From contig OZ245751.1 of assembly GCA_965227445.1 (NCBI GenBank), forward strand, positions 3,038,001 to 3,102,000: a DNA stretch of 64,000 nt, written 5' to 3'. This DNA is from DT-110 sp030148525 (GTDB lineage: Bacteria; Bacteroidota; Bacteroidia; Chitinophagales; Saprospiraceae). Both the position numbers and the translations under genes were made by a program. Positions 1-8,926 of the stretch are shown in pieces. Each line of letters starts with the position of its first letter. Position 1 is the stretch's first letter. Below the pieces are notes generated by a model. That model had not been told where the DNA came from. It searched no databases and saw only the letters and a list, made by a program, of their open reading frames with translations.

Positions 1-2
1 AG

Positions 3-920
3 GTCCACGCGCCTGACTGGACCACACGGGAGCGGGTGGATTACACCATCGGGCTCTTCGATCTGCTGGCGGTTCTCCTCCCCCCACATTTGCCGGAAGG
101 CGGCGTATCCACGTCCCCCCTCTCCTACCGGTGGTGGCATACGACCAAGAAATCGAAACAACAAGTACGGGAAATTGGAGCCCGTCACCTGGCCGAAGTG
201 ACTGCTCATTTGGTGGAACTCAAAGCCCGCACAGGCAAGTCCCTGCACCTCGACATCGAACCGGAACCCGACGGCTTATTGGAAAACAGTACGGAATTTC
301 TGGGATTCTACGAGCAGGACCTGCTGACCACCGGCCTGGAAGCCTTACGGCAAAAACTGGGCTGTACCGCTGCCCAAGCTGCCGATCATTTGCGGGAGCA
401 CGTGCAGTTATGCTACGATGTCTGCCATTTTGCCGTGGAATACGAAGATCAGGCAGAAACCGTTTTGCGAAAGCTAAAAAAGCTGGGCGTACGCACGGGA
501 AAAATACAGATCAGTGCGGCATTGCAAACAGAGATTGGATCTGACACGGGTGACATTCAGGAAGCACTGGACCCCTACAACGAGTCAACCTATCTGCACC
601 AAACCGTCTGCCGCCGGGCAGATGGCGAACTGGTGAAGTACCCCGACCTGGGTCCTGCCTTGGATGCCCTGCCCGAAGAATCCTTTACCGAATTGCGCAC
701 ACACTTTCACGTGCCAATTTTCACCAGTACCTACGGGAGGTTACGCAGTACCAACCGGCACATTGAAGACTTGCTGGCACTGTGGAAAGAGCAACCCTTT
801 TGCCCGCACCTGGAAGTAGAAACCTACACCTGGGATGTTCTGCCCGACAATAACCAACTTGGACTGACCGAATCCATCGCCCGCGAACTGCAATGGGTGC
901 GCAAACAACTCGAACTATGA
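3..920 (+). CDS. eboE: Metabolite traffic protein EboE, 5' end outside window
   Basis: The frame is open to the left edge, so the N-terminus is missing; the GTG at 36 is internal. About 305 residues are visible, against roughly 390-400 in the family as I know it. The visible part has the TIM-barrel-like core of EboE, including an acidic HLDIEPEPDG segment and a C-terminal LEVETYTWDVLP segment. In ebo clusters EboE accompanies EboA, a TatD-like EboB, a UbiA-type EboC and a dehydroquinate-synthase-like EboD. They are thought to move or modify a secondary metabolite precursor; the exact reaction is unknown. It overlaps the next gene by ATGA, so the two are translationally coupled. The rest of the cluster should lie to the left. 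Confidence 0.8.
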   Translation, partial: VHAPDWTTRERVDYTIGLFDLLAVLLPPHLPEGGVSTSPLSYRWWHTTKKSKQQVREIGARHLAEVTAHLVELKARTGKSLHLDIEPEPDGLLENSTEFLGFYEQDLLTTGLEALRQKLGCTAAQAADHLREHVQLCYDVCHFAVEYEDQAETVLRKLKKLGVRTGKIQISAALQTEIGSDTGDIQEALDPYNESTYLHQTVCRRADGELVKYPDLGPALDALPEESFTELRTHFHVPIFTSTYGRLRSTNRHIEDLLALWKEQPFCPHLEVETYTWDVLPDNNQLGLTESIARELQWVRKQLEL

Positions 921-2287
921 AACAACAAGCCGTTATCAATGCCGTCGGATTGAGTAATTCCTTGCTCCAGCAAAACATGCCCTTCTTGTCGCAATGGGCG
1001 GCCGGCCAACGGAAGGTTGCCCACATCAATCCGGTATTACCGGCGGTGACCTGTGCGGCTCAATACACCTACCTTACGGGAAAGTATCCCACCGAACACG
1101 GCATCGTTGCTAACGGTTGGCTGTTTCGCGACGAGCAGGAAATCAAGCTGTGGCGACAATCAAATCACCTGGTGCAGGCTCCTAAAATCTGGGAGGTGGC
1201 AAAGGCCAAAAACCCGGATTTCACCTGCGCCAATATGTTCTGGTGGTACAATATGTATTCTACGGCCGACTACGCCGTGACACCCCGCCCGCAATACCGG
1301 GCCGACGGGCGGAAGATGCCCGACTGCTACAGCTTCCCCATGGATATCCGTCATCGACTGGACAAAGAACTGGGTACCTTCCCGCTTTTCAGCTTTTGGG
1401 GGCCGCGCACTAATATTAAGAGCAGCCGGTGGATAGCCGAAGCCTCCATGCGGGTACACGAATGGTATGATCCCACGCTGATGCTGGTGTACTTACCCCA
1501 TCTTGATTACAACCTGCAACGTCACGGACAGAACCATCCTTCGGTTGAAAAAGACTTGCGAGAAATTGATGACGTAGTAAAAGATCTCATCACCTACCTG
1601 GAGGCGAAGGGTGTCGGAGTGACCGTGCTTTCCGGTTACAGCATTACCGATGTGGACCATCCGATTCACTTGAACCGCCTCTTCCGGGAGCACGGTTTGC
1701 TGAGTATCCGGGAAGAGAATGGCCTGGAATTACTTGACGTAGGCACCAGTCGGGCGGTGGCTATGGCCGATCACCAGATCGCACATATTTATGTGCAAAA
1801 CTCCGATGATATCCCGATGGTTCGCAAGCTACTGGAGGGAGTTGATGGCATTGATCTGCTACTTGATAAAGCGGGCAAACAACGATATAATATTGACCAC
1901 GAGCGCTCCGGTGAGCTTGTCGCCGTCGCCGACGAGCGCAGTTGGTTCACCTACTACTTCTGGCTCGACGATCGCAAGGCCCCCGATTATGCCCGCATGG
2001 TTGACATCCACAAAAAACCGGGCTACGATCCGGTAGAGATGTTTTTGGATCCCAAAAAGAAGCTCATCATTCCCCGCATAGCCTGGAAGGTGCTGCGCAA
2101 AAAACTCGGCTTCCGCATGACCATGAACGTCATTCCCCTCGACGCCTCTTTGGTCAAAGGCTCCCACGGACGCATCCACGTAGCTAACGACGACAAGCCG
2201 GTATACATCAGTAACCAGCAAAACCTCCCCGATCAGTTAGAATCGGTAGAGGTCTTTGACTGGATGTTGCGGGGATTGGAATTATAG
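917..2287 (+). CDS. eboF: EboF-like nucleotide pyrophosphatase/alkaline phosphatase superfamily protein
   Basis: This 456-residue protein belongs to the type I phosphodiesterase/nucleotide pyrophosphatase superfamily. The start is the ATG at 917, which overlaps the eboE stop (ATGA); an in-frame GTG at 893 would lie inside eboE. The nucleophile region reads PAVTCAAQYTYLTGKYPTEHG, with Thr in the usual catalytic place. HLDYNLQRHG matches the YxxxDxxxH metal motif and GSHGRIH near the C-terminus matches the last metal motif. The usual SDHGM motif is replaced by SGYSIT, so one metal site looks altered. Its position directly after eboE marks it as the phosphoesterase found in some ebo clusters; the substrate is unknown. 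Confidence 0.75.
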   Translation: MKQQAVINAVGLSNSLLQQNMPFLSQWAAGQRKVAHINPVLPAVTCAAQYTYLTGKYPTEHGIVANGWLFRDEQEIKLWRQSNHLVQAPKIWEVAKAKNPDFTCANMFWWYNMYSTADYAVTPRPQYRADGRKMPDCYSFPMDIRHRLDKELGTFPLFSFWGPRTNIKSSRWIAEASMRVHEWYDPTLMLVYLPHLDYNLQRHGQNHPSVEKDLREIDDVVKDLITYLEAKGVGVTVLSGYSITDVDHPIHLNRLFREHGLLSIREENGLELLDVGTSRAVAMADHQIAHIYVQNSDDIPMVRKLLEGVDGIDLLLDKAGKQRYNIDHERSGELVAVADERSWFTYYFWLDDRKAPDYARMVDIHKKPGYDPVEMFLDPKKKLIIPRIAWKVLRKKLGFRMTMNVIPLDASLVKGSHGRIHVANDDKPVYISNQQNLPDQLESVEVFDWMLRGLEL

Positions 2288-2371
2288 GTTCAAGGTTCAC
2301 GGTCCACGGTTTACGGTTTGAACAAGTCCTACTACCCTATACCAAATACCCTATACCAAATACTCCCAAGG

Positions 2372-3028
2372 TCACCCTTCCGGCTGACGGAAGTATACCG
2401 GAATACTTACGCGGGCTGCTGACGGCTGCCCCTGATAACGGGCTGGCTCCCAATCGGGCATGTCCCGTACCAGGCGCTGAGCCTCTTCCACACAGGCAGC
2501 GCAGCGCTGTCCGCGCATGTCTTCCACCCGAATGGGTTCTTGTACCCGGCCCTGGTCATCGATCAGTACGGATACGTAGGCGATGAATTCGTCGTCTGAC
2601 TGAAAGGCATTAGCAGGGTATTGGATTTGGTCTGTCAGGTATTCCTCTATTTTCAGGTAGGAGCAAAGATCCTGGTCACGCCGGGTGCCGCCGAGGCATT
2701 CCCGGGAAAACACCGGACCGCGATAGTCTGCTTTGCGCACCGGTGTTTTGGCGGAAGCCTTACCTTCCCATTCGCGGGGTTGGTCGTTGAGGGTGTCCCA
2801 CATTATGAAAACAATTCGCTCCCGTGGCAGGAATTGCTCCAATTGATCTTTTTCGTAAAAAATGAAGCGGCTATTTTCCGGGTTCACAGCCCCCGTATCG
2901 GAGCGTCCGTCAATTATTGTCGGGTCCGCATTGTCGGGCTTATTCGCGGTTTCGTTAGTGGTTGGCTGACATGCAGATAACAGGAGAGTCACCGATATTA
3001 AAAACAGGAAATCTTGTAGCGTTTTCAT
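2372..3028 (-). CDS. Lipoprotein with TonB C-terminal-like domain
   Basis: The 218-residue protein has a signal peptide ending in the lipobox LLSAC (Cys20), so it should be a membrane-anchored lipoprotein. After an Asn/Thr-rich linker, residues about 120-215 resemble the TonB C-terminal fold: a YPxxAF segment, AYVSVLIDDQGRVQEP, then DMPDWEPARYQGQPSAARVSIPVYF. Such domains in Bacteroidota are often found outside true TonB proteins. Four clustered cysteines (CLGG, DLC, RCAAC) may form disulfides. It is convergent with eboF and divergent from nhaA. The precise role is unknown. Confidence 0.6.
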   Translation of the reverse strand: MKTLQDFLFLISVTLLLSACQPTTNETANKPDNADPTIIDGRSDTGAVNPENSRFIFYEKDQLEQFLPRERIVFIMWDTLNDQPREWEGKASAKTPVRKADYRGPVFSRECLGGTRRDQDLCSYLKIEEYLTDQIQYPANAFQSDDEFIAYVSVLIDDQGRVQEPIRVEDMRGQRCAACVEEAQRLVRDMPDWEPARYQGQPSAARVSIPVYFRQPEG

Positions 3029-3106
3029 GGTGTTATTCGGATTGGTTTATTATCCAACGACCTATAAATCAGCTTGTTCGTTTCCCACTTTGAACCTGAA
3101 GCAAAA

Positions 3107-4531
3107 ATGCTCGTTGTACAGAAAAGCAAATCTCAAATGGCGAAACCCAACTTGTTGAATCCCAAAAAGCTCATTGACGAAATACCCTCTCCTTTCAGCC
3201 GCTACGCGGATATTGAGGGGACCAGCGGAATCATCCTACTTTTTTGTGCCATTGCGGCCCTGATCATTGCCAACTCCGGTCTTGGTCATGGCTACCACGA
3301 GCTCCTCGAAACGGACTTCATCATTGGTTTTGGTGAATTTGCTATCGAAAAACCACTCCATATATGGATCAATGATGGCCTGATGGCCATTTTCTTTTTC
3401 TACGTTGGACTGGAGATCAAACGGGAAGTAAAGGTGGGAGAGTTGTCGGTGTTGCGGCAGGCAATGTTACCCTTTTTTGCAGCCATTGGCGGAATGGTTG
3501 TACCAGCGGGATTATTCCTTATCCTCCACGGCAACCAGCCGGGTGCTGATGGGTGGGGCGTTCCGATGGCTACGGATATTGCCTTTTCCCTGGGTTTGCT
3601 GATGCTACTGGGTGACCGGGTACCTACCGCTCTGAAAGTCTTTCTGACGGCCTTCGCCATAGTTGACGACATTGGAGCTATCCTGGTGATTGCTCTTTAT
3701 TACTCCAGCGATGTACAGGTGATGTCGCTCATCTACGCCGGAGGGTTCTACGTTTTACTGATCATCTGCAACCAATTATCCCTGCGTAAAGCCTGGGTCT
3801 ATTCCGTAGTGGGTATCATCATTTGGTACTTCTTTTTGCGTTCGGGCGTTCACCCCACGGTGGCCGGCATTCTGGTGGCCCTGGTGATCCCCAGTAATAC
3901 GCGTATTAAAATGACCGACTTTGTGCGGACCACGCAGTCGGCCCTAAAACACTTTCTGGATGCCAACCGCAATGCCATCGCTCAGTTCCTGTCAAAAGAA
4001 CAACTGGTGGCGATTTCAGATATTGAGGACAGTTCGGACAAAGTTCAACCTCCCTTGCAACGGTTGGAAAACATGCTTCACCCGCACGTCGCTTTCCTGA
4101 TCATGCCCATTTTCGCTCTCGCAAATGCCGGAGTCTCCCTGCAACCGGAGAACGGGATGTCCCTATTCTCTCCATTGTCGATTAACATCCTAATCGGCCT
4201 GGTGCTGGGTAAGGTGATTGGCATCGTTTTGTTTACCTGGCTGAGCGTACGATTGGGCCTGGCCGATTTACCGGAAAACAGCAAATGGGCTCATTTTGTG
4301 GGGCTTGGTTTCATGGGAGGTATTGGATTTACCATGTCGTTATTTATCGCCAACCTGGCCTTCGGAGGTCAACCCGACCAGATTGTTCCCGCCAAGCTGG
4401 GTATCCTCTTAGGATCAGCTATTTCCGGAATTTTAGGACTAACCATATTGTACCTGACACTCGACAAGCGAAAGGCACAAAAATTGACCGAACACGAAGA
4501 GCCTTCACCCGTTATACAAGTGAACAGCTGA
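3107..4531 (+). CDS. nhaA: Na+/H+ antiporter NhaA
   Basis: This inner-membrane antiporter exports sodium in exchange for protons and supports pH and salt homeostasis. About 11-12 hydrophobic segments are visible. The diagnostic AIVDDIGAILVIALYY segment carries the paired aspartates of the ion-binding site, and the C-terminal GFMGGIGFTMSLFIANLAF segment is typical of NhaA. The frame opens with a TTG at 3074; I prefer the ATG at 3107 (474 residues), and the ATG at 3137 is also possible. It is followed 59 bp later by dps on the same strand. A hydrophilic loop near residues 290-330 is somewhat longer than in E. coli NhaA. Confidence 0.92.
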   Translation: MLVVQKSKSQMAKPNLLNPKKLIDEIPSPFSRYADIEGTSGIILLFCAIAALIIANSGLGHGYHELLETDFIIGFGEFAIEKPLHIWINDGLMAIFFFYVGLEIKREVKVGELSVLRQAMLPFFAAIGGMVVPAGLFLILHGNQPGADGWGVPMATDIAFSLGLLMLLGDRVPTALKVFLTAFAIVDDIGAILVIALYYSSDVQVMSLIYAGGFYVLLIICNQLSLRKAWVYSVVGIIIWYFFLRSGVHPTVAGILVALVIPSNTRIKMTDFVRTTQSALKHFLDANRNAIAQFLSKEQLVAISDIEDSSDKVQPPLQRLENMLHPHVAFLIMPIFALANAGVSLQPENGMSLFSPLSINILIGLVLGKVIGIVLFTWLSVRLGLADLPENSKWAHFVGLGFMGGIGFTMSLFIANLAFGGQPDQIVPAKLGILLGSAISGILGLTILYLTLDKRKAQKLTEHEEPSPVIQVNS

Positions 4532-4590
4532 TAAACAATGTTCAACCAACAAATAACACATTAAACATACTTAAAAAGTAACTAAACCGA

Positions 4591-5079
4591 ATGAATTACT
4601 TAGGATTTGAAAAAGACAAATTGGAGAGCGTGGTAGACCAACTGAATGCTCTGTTGGCCAATTATCATGTATACTACCAAAATCTTCGCAACTTCCACTG
4701 GAACACGGAGGGTGAAAACTTTTTTGATCTCCACGAAAAGTTTGAAGATCTATATAATGACGCACAGGTCAAGATTGATGAAATCGCCGAACGCATTTTG
4801 ACCCTTCGCTACCGCCCGCTGAGTCGTTTCTCCGACTATTTGGCGAAAGCCGATATTGATGAAGCACCTATTCTGAGGGATGACTACGATATGGTGGAGA
4901 CCATATTAACCAACCACAAAATAATTATCGCCAATATGCGGAGTCTGCTGGCAGCAGCTGACGAATGCAAGGACTCCGGTACCGATGATATGATCGGAGG
5001 GTTTCTGGAAGAACTCGAGAAAGCCTCCTGGATGCTGGATGCCTGGGCTGCCAAGAAATTACGCCCGGCAACCGCCTGA
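4591..5079 (+). CDS. dps: Dps-like ferritin, DNA starvation/stationary phase protection protein
   Basis: The 162-residue protein fits the Dps family. Members assemble into 12-mers that oxidise and store iron using peroxide, protecting DNA. The ferroxidase signature is visible: NFHWNTEGENFFDLHEKFEDLYND supplies His, Asp and Glu ligands, followed by DEIAERI. There is no long basic N-terminal tail, so direct DNA binding is not evident from sequence. A strong hairpin terminator follows directly after the stop. Confidence 0.92.
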   Translation: MNYLGFEKDKLESVVDQLNALLANYHVYYQNLRNFHWNTEGENFFDLHEKFEDLYNDAQVKIDEIAERILTLRYRPLSRFSDYLAKADIDEAPILRDDYDMVETILTNHKIIIANMRSLLAAADECKDSGTDDMIGGFLEELEKASWMLDAWAAKKLRPATA

Positions 5080-5090
5080 TGAAATGATAG

Positions 5091-5121
5091 AAAAAGCCGG
5101 GCCCGACAGTCCGGCTTTTTT
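5091..5121 (+). terminator. Rho-independent terminator after dps
   Basis: A perfect 10-bp stem (AAAAAGCCGG pairing with CCGGCTTTTT) around a 10-nt loop ends in a T-run, 12 bp past the dps stop. Confidence 0.85.
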
Positions 5122-5162
5122 CTTACCTGAATGCACGTGATGATGAATGAATGAAAAAATGA

Positions 5163-5663
5163 ATGATTAAGCAAAGGACACCAACAAGTACATTTTCTAA
5201 CAATTTAATTAAATCAAGTACTTACCTAACGTTTTCTACTGGCCTGGAAATAGCGGTCAAAAAAGGATTGGAAGCAGGGCTCTTAATGAGTTTTTATCAA
5301 TGGCTTCTGGTACTTACCGGTATTGATCACCTCGTAATATTGCAAGCCGTTGGTTACTCTTACCTGGGACTGGTATTATTACGGGCATTGCGACACGTAA
5401 AGCGCTATAGCACACGTAACACCTACTTCAAAAACAGCTTGCTGCTGGGAGTGGGTATCTCTTTTTTCACAGCCCTGGTAGCTATACTACAATACCTGGT
5501 TAATTACGAATACAGTCCTGCCCTGCAGATTGAAGCCTGGAATGTAGAGATGCATTGGCAGCAAGTTGGTCCGGAATTCCTGACCATCCTACTTTCCGGA
5601 ACTATTCTGAGCCTGCTGATTTGGTTCTTTCTCAAGTACCCACCAAGCCACAGACCAAGCTGA
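5163..5663 (+). CDS. Hypothetical membrane protein
   Basis: I do not recognise this 166-residue protein. It shows about four hydrophobic segments (near residues 40-55, 60-75, 93-110 and 140-157), with basic loops such as RALRHVKRYSTRN between them, so an inner-membrane location is likely. The start codon lies in a run of ATGA tetramers (about 5143-5166) that gives several ATGs close together; only 5163 is in frame with the body. It sits 84 bp after dps beyond a terminator, and 18 bp before the next small gene. Confidence 0.6.
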   Translation: MIKQRTPTSTFSNNLIKSSTYLTFSTGLEIAVKKGLEAGLLMSFYQWLLVLTGIDHLVILQAVGYSYLGLVLLRALRHVKRYSTRNTYFKNSLLLGVGISFFTALVAILQYLVNYEYSPALQIEAWNVEMHWQQVGPEFLTILLSGTILSLLIWFFLKYPPSHRPS

Positions 5664-5681
5664 AAAACTAAATTTTGAATT

Positions 5682-5996
5682 ATGATAAATCAATATGATA
5701 CTCTTGTACAAGCCACTAAAGGGCTTCGCGATCGTGGCTATGCCAGTGAATTCCATTTTACCAAAGATGGGCTAGTGAATAAAGACAATAATCGTAGTTA
5801 CGACGAGAGTAACCTGGAAATAGTCGAATATCACCGCTTTGAAGGCATCTCAAACCCTTCAGACATGTCGGTTATATATGCTCTCGAAAGTAAAGATGGC
5901 AGCAAAGGCGTGATCATTTCCCCTTATGGTCCGTACGCTGATCCTGCACTCATGGAATTTTTAGATAAATTGACAATTCGTCCACTAGAGGAATAA
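5682..5996 (+). CDS. Small conserved Bacteroidota protein
   Basis: This 104-residue soluble protein matches a family common in Bacteroidota that is often labelled phosphoribosylpyrophosphate synthetase in databases, although it is far too short to be that enzyme. Visible features are an N-terminal helix (DTLVQATKGLRDRGYASEF), a central DESNLEIVEYHRFEGISNPSDMSVIYALES segment, and a C-terminal GVIISPYGPYADPALMEFLDKL. No catalytic motif is obvious. It probably shares a transcript with the membrane protein upstream. Confidence 0.65.
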   Translation: MINQYDTLVQATKGLRDRGYASEFHFTKDGLVNKDNNRSYDESNLEIVEYHRFEGISNPSDMSVIYALESKDGSKGVIISPYGPYADPALMEFLDKLTIRPLEE

Positions 5997-6037
5997 ACAG
6001 CCACCGGACCTGGATCGGTGGGGTAAAATAAGAGTTA

Positions 6038-7144
6038 ATGAATAACCAACTACCGGTCTGGCAAAAAGCCGCCTACGGTCTTTTTTTTCTAAGTATTCTG
6101 GTCTACGCAGTCATAATAGGAAAACCATTGTTTGAACCAATGGTCTTTTCCATATTACTGACCCTCATTCTTTCTCCACTTGTCCGGTCTTTTGAACGGA
6201 TTTTCAAGCGGTCTATCCCCGCTATTGCCGTTACCTTCGTAATAGTTGTTTTTCCCTTTCTGTTTTTGTTCGGACTTTTTTCATGGTATTCGGTAGAGAT
6301 ATTCAGAGAACTTCCCTCCATTAATAAAGAACTGGACCAGGCGATCCGCGAGGGATTGACTTGGTTTGAAAATCAGACCGGCATGACCATCGTCGACGAT
6401 GAAGCGTGGTTGAAAGAAAATATTTCCAAAATCACCTCCGGCGTCTTTGATTTTCTGGGTGAGGGTGTGAGCTCTACGACTGCCAGCATTGCCAGTTTTT
6501 TTCTTACACTGGTCTATACGGCCTTACTGCTCTATTACCGGAAAACCTACCATCGCTTTGCCGTAATGCAGTTCCCAAGGCAACGCCAAGGCAGTATCCG
6601 TGAGACGATCAAACGCATGCAGACCATGCTACAACGCTACTGCTACGGCATGCTGTCCGTAATCGGCATCCTGGCGGTTCTCAACACCCTGGGCCTTTGG
6701 GTTATCGGAATCAATTACGCCCCTTTCTGGGGATGCCTGGCTGCCTTCCTGGCCATCATTCCCTACATTGGTACCACATTGGGTGGTTTTCTGCCTTTTG
6801 TATTTGCCTTAGCCACAACGGGAACCTACTGGCAGCCAATTGCAGTTGTGACGTACTACCTGGTCTTGCAACAGATCGAAGGCAATCTTATCACTCCTAA
6901 CATTGTGGGAGGACGCATTAGTGTGAACCCCCTGGTGGTCATCTTTGGCATGGTCGTCGGCGGGTTGATCTGGGGCATCAGTGGATTAATCATTACCCTG
7001 CCCATTATAGCGCTGATCCGTGTTTTATGCGAAGAAATAGATGTGTTGAAGCCAGTTGCGGTACTGCTGTCCAGCAATATCCGTAAAGAGACAGAACGCC
7101 TGGAAGGAGACCTCAACAAAGACAAACACCGTCTCTTTTTTTAA
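6038..7144 (+). CDS. AI-2E family transporter (PF01594-like)
   Basis: The 368-residue protein has the arrangement of the AI-2E/UPF0118 family: two N-terminal hydrophobic segments, a central helical region (residues about 90-140), and a C-terminal bundle with the conserved GxxAxxLxxIPYIGTTLGGFLP segment. QQIEGNLITPNIVGGRISVNPLVVIFGMVVGG follows, a hallmark of the family. Members are exporters, some linked to autoinducer-2 and others to Na+(Li+)/H+ antiport, so the substrate cannot be read from sequence. It ends near a bidirectional terminator shared with sodA. Confidence 0.85.
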   Translation: MNNQLPVWQKAAYGLFFLSILVYAVIIGKPLFEPMVFSILLTLILSPLVRSFERIFKRSIPAIAVTFVIVVFPFLFLFGLFSWYSVEIFRELPSINKELDQAIREGLTWFENQTGMTIVDDEAWLKENISKITSGVFDFLGEGVSSTTASIASFFLTLVYTALLLYYRKTYHRFAVMQFPRQRQGSIRETIKRMQTMLQRYCYGMLSVIGILAVLNTLGLWVIGINYAPFWGCLAAFLAIIPYIGTTLGGFLPFVFALATTGTYWQPIAVVTYYLVLQQIEGNLITPNIVGGRISVNPLVVIFGMVVGGLIWGISGLIITLPIIALIRVLCEEIDVLKPVAVLLSSNIRKETERLEGDLNKDKHRLFF

Positions 7145-7151
7145 TGGGAGG

Positions 7152-7276
7152 ATGCAGATGATGGGGTTTTGCTGCGCAGTACTTCGTAAGGGGATATGGA
7201 GTATAAGGTAGAAAGACTTACCTGAATCCCTATACCTACAACCTTCTCCCGGGAGGTTGGCCTTGCTAATCTGCAT
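7152..7276. repeat. Diverged relative of the 120-bp MITE
   Basis: The 125-bp spacer is bounded by ATGCAGAT and its complement ATCTGCAT. Within it, 7165-7187 matches 22 of 23 bases of the internal segment of the 120-bp elements at 58706 and 63880 (GGTTTTGCTtCGCAGTACTT with one change). It also contains GGTA...TACC and TAGGTATAGGG-type inversions. I read it as an old or variant copy with different ends. Confidence 0.5.
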
Positions 7277-7307
7277 TTTACAAAATCACCTTAGCTCAGC
7301 CTCACGT

Positions 7308-7352
7308 AAAAAAAGCCCCGCTCTCCGGTCATTCGGAAGCGGGGCTTTTTTG
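7308..7352. terminator. Bidirectional terminator between AI-2E transporter gene and sodA
   Basis: A stem AAAAAGCCCCGCT pairs with AGCGGGGCTTTTT and encloses TCCG/CGGA. A-runs on one side and T-runs on the other allow it to work for both convergent genes. Confidence 0.85.
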
Positions 7353-7377
7353 CAGCCATCCCAGACTATGATCTGCT

Positions 7378-8013
7378 TTAGATCATAGCTACTTGTTTGA
7401 TAGCTGCCTGGTAGCGCGTATTAACTTCTTCCCAGTTGATGAGATCAAAGAAAGCGCTCACGTATTCGGGGCGCCGGTTTTGATACTTCAGGTAGTAGGC
7501 ATGCTCCCACACATCTAATCCCAAAATAGGTACGCCTTTATTTGGCGCATCATCCATTAGCGGATTATCCTGATTGGGCGTAGAAGTAATAAAAAGGTTA
7601 CCTACGGGGTCGTGCACACAAAGCCAGGCCCAGCCGGAACCGAATTGCCCGGTTGCGGCTTTCGTGAATTCGTCCTGAAAACCTTCGTAAGTACCGAAAG
7701 CATTGACTATACGCTGATGAATATCGGAAGAATCATCGGGTACGCCACCTCCATCAGGAGACAGTATATTCCAAAAAAGATCGTGGTTGTAAAAACCACC
7801 GGCATTGTTACGGACAGCAGAAGGATGCTTGGACACCTCAGCGAGAATTTGCTGAATAGACATTTTTTCCAGGTCAGTGCCTTCGATGGCTGCATTCAGC
7901 TTTTTGGTGTAGCCCGCGTGGTGCTTAGAATGGTGAATTTCCATAGTCCGGGCATCAAACTGCGGTTCTAATGCGTCGTAGTCGTACGGTAGATCGGGTA
8001 ATGTAAAAGCCAT
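7378..8013 (-). CDS. sodA: Superoxide dismutase, Mn-type
   Basis: This 211-residue cytosolic enzyme dismutates superoxide to oxygen and peroxide. Metal ligands sit at their family positions: His27 in MEIHHSKHH, His77 in GGFYNHDLFW, and Asp167 and His171 in LDVWEHAYY. A glycine pair (NNAGG) and Gln148 in NQDNPL fit the manganese rather than the iron subgroup, though cambialistic use is possible. The ATG at 8013 is chosen because MAFTLPDLPY is the normal N-terminus; a TTG two codons upstream is less likely. Confidence 0.93.
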   Translation of the reverse strand: MAFTLPDLPYDYDALEPQFDARTMEIHHSKHHAGYTKKLNAAIEGTDLEKMSIQQILAEVSKHPSAVRNNAGGFYNHDLFWNILSPDGGGVPDDSSDIHQRIVNAFGTYEGFQDEFTKAATGQFGSGWAWLCVHDPVGNLFITSTPNQDNPLMDDAPNKGVPILGLDVWEHAYYLKYQNRRPEYVSAFFDLINWEEVNTRYQAAIKQVAMI

Positions 8014-8059
8014 AAGCAATCATCTTTTCGTTCGTGAATGTCTTTCTGAACGATGTATT

Positions 8060-8839
8060 TCAGGTAGTTGTTCGCTTTCGCAAAAGTAAAACCTGAATGC
8101 TTCTCCATATGGTGGCTCCCAGCAATAGAGTCGCCAGGACAGTGGCCACCCAAACGGGTGTGATACTCCAGTCGTAGGAAGCCTTTAATTTCACCACAAT
8201 GCCAACCAATGCCCAACAAATGACCAGGGCAAAAAAGGGATCCCGGTAGCGAATCAACATCCAAAAACCAACAATAGCGGCGCCCGTCGCCAGGACCGCC
8301 GTCCAAATACGCGGTCCAAGAGGCTCACCGCTGTACCCTACTTCCGTAAGAAACACCGTCACATTGGCTAGTGAAGCCACACAGATCCAGGCCAGATAGG
8401 CTGAAAACGGTGCTTTTACCCAAGCGTAAGTATCCCAGGAGTAACCATCTAAACGACGGTAGATAATTACCAGCGTAGCCAGGATGCCCGCCATGAATAT
8501 CAAAGAAGGCACCAGTAAAAGGTGATGCCATACCAAAATCCAGGAAATATTACAGATCCCATTGATCATAAACCAGGGCCCAATTGATGATATATAATCA
8601 GGCGTTGGCCGCTTGCCCGTAATCCCCCGAAACTGCAGGACCACGAAGATCAGCAATCCGAGGTAGAGCACTCCCCAGATACTAAAGGTGATACCGGCCG
8701 GTGTGAACAGGTTGGGGTACATATCGGATACTTCACCCGTAGTTCGTCCGGCAATAGGCAGAGCATTTGCCAGCGCATTCGTCACGAGGACACCGGCCAA
8801 AACCACGGCGTTACCCACTTGGTAGAAACGATCTGTCAT
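8060..8839 (-). CDS. TspO/MBR-related tryptophan-rich membrane protein
   Basis: The 259-residue protein has seven to eight hydrophobic segments rich in Trp, and the signature LFTPAGITFSIWGVLYLGLL seen in the TspO-like group common in Bacteroidota. Canonical TspO has five helices and about 160 residues, so this is the longer variant whose ligand is unknown. It lies 46 bp upstream of sodA on the same strand, and the two may be co-transcribed. The basic C-terminal tail (LLRKRTTT) is encoded over one copy of the TTTKGCGRAAGC motif. Confidence 0.65.
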   Translation of the reverse strand: MTDRFYQVGNAVVLAGVLVTNALANALPIAGRTTGEVSDMYPNLFTPAGITFSIWGVLYLGLLIFVVLQFRGITGKRPTPDYISSIGPWFMINGICNISWILVWHHLLLVPSLIFMAGILATLVIIYRRLDGYSWDTYAWVKAPFSAYLAWICVASLANVTVFLTEVGYSGEPLGPRIWTAVLATGAAIVGFWMLIRYRDPFFALVICWALVGIVVKLKASYDWSITPVWVATVLATLLLGATIWRSIQVLLLRKRTTT

Positions 8840-8926
8840 AGTTTGTCTTTAAGAGCAGCCGATTTGGTCGAACACCAACCTGGGCTCCCCGTTGTATAAT
8901 AAACCTTTCATTTACAACACAATAAT

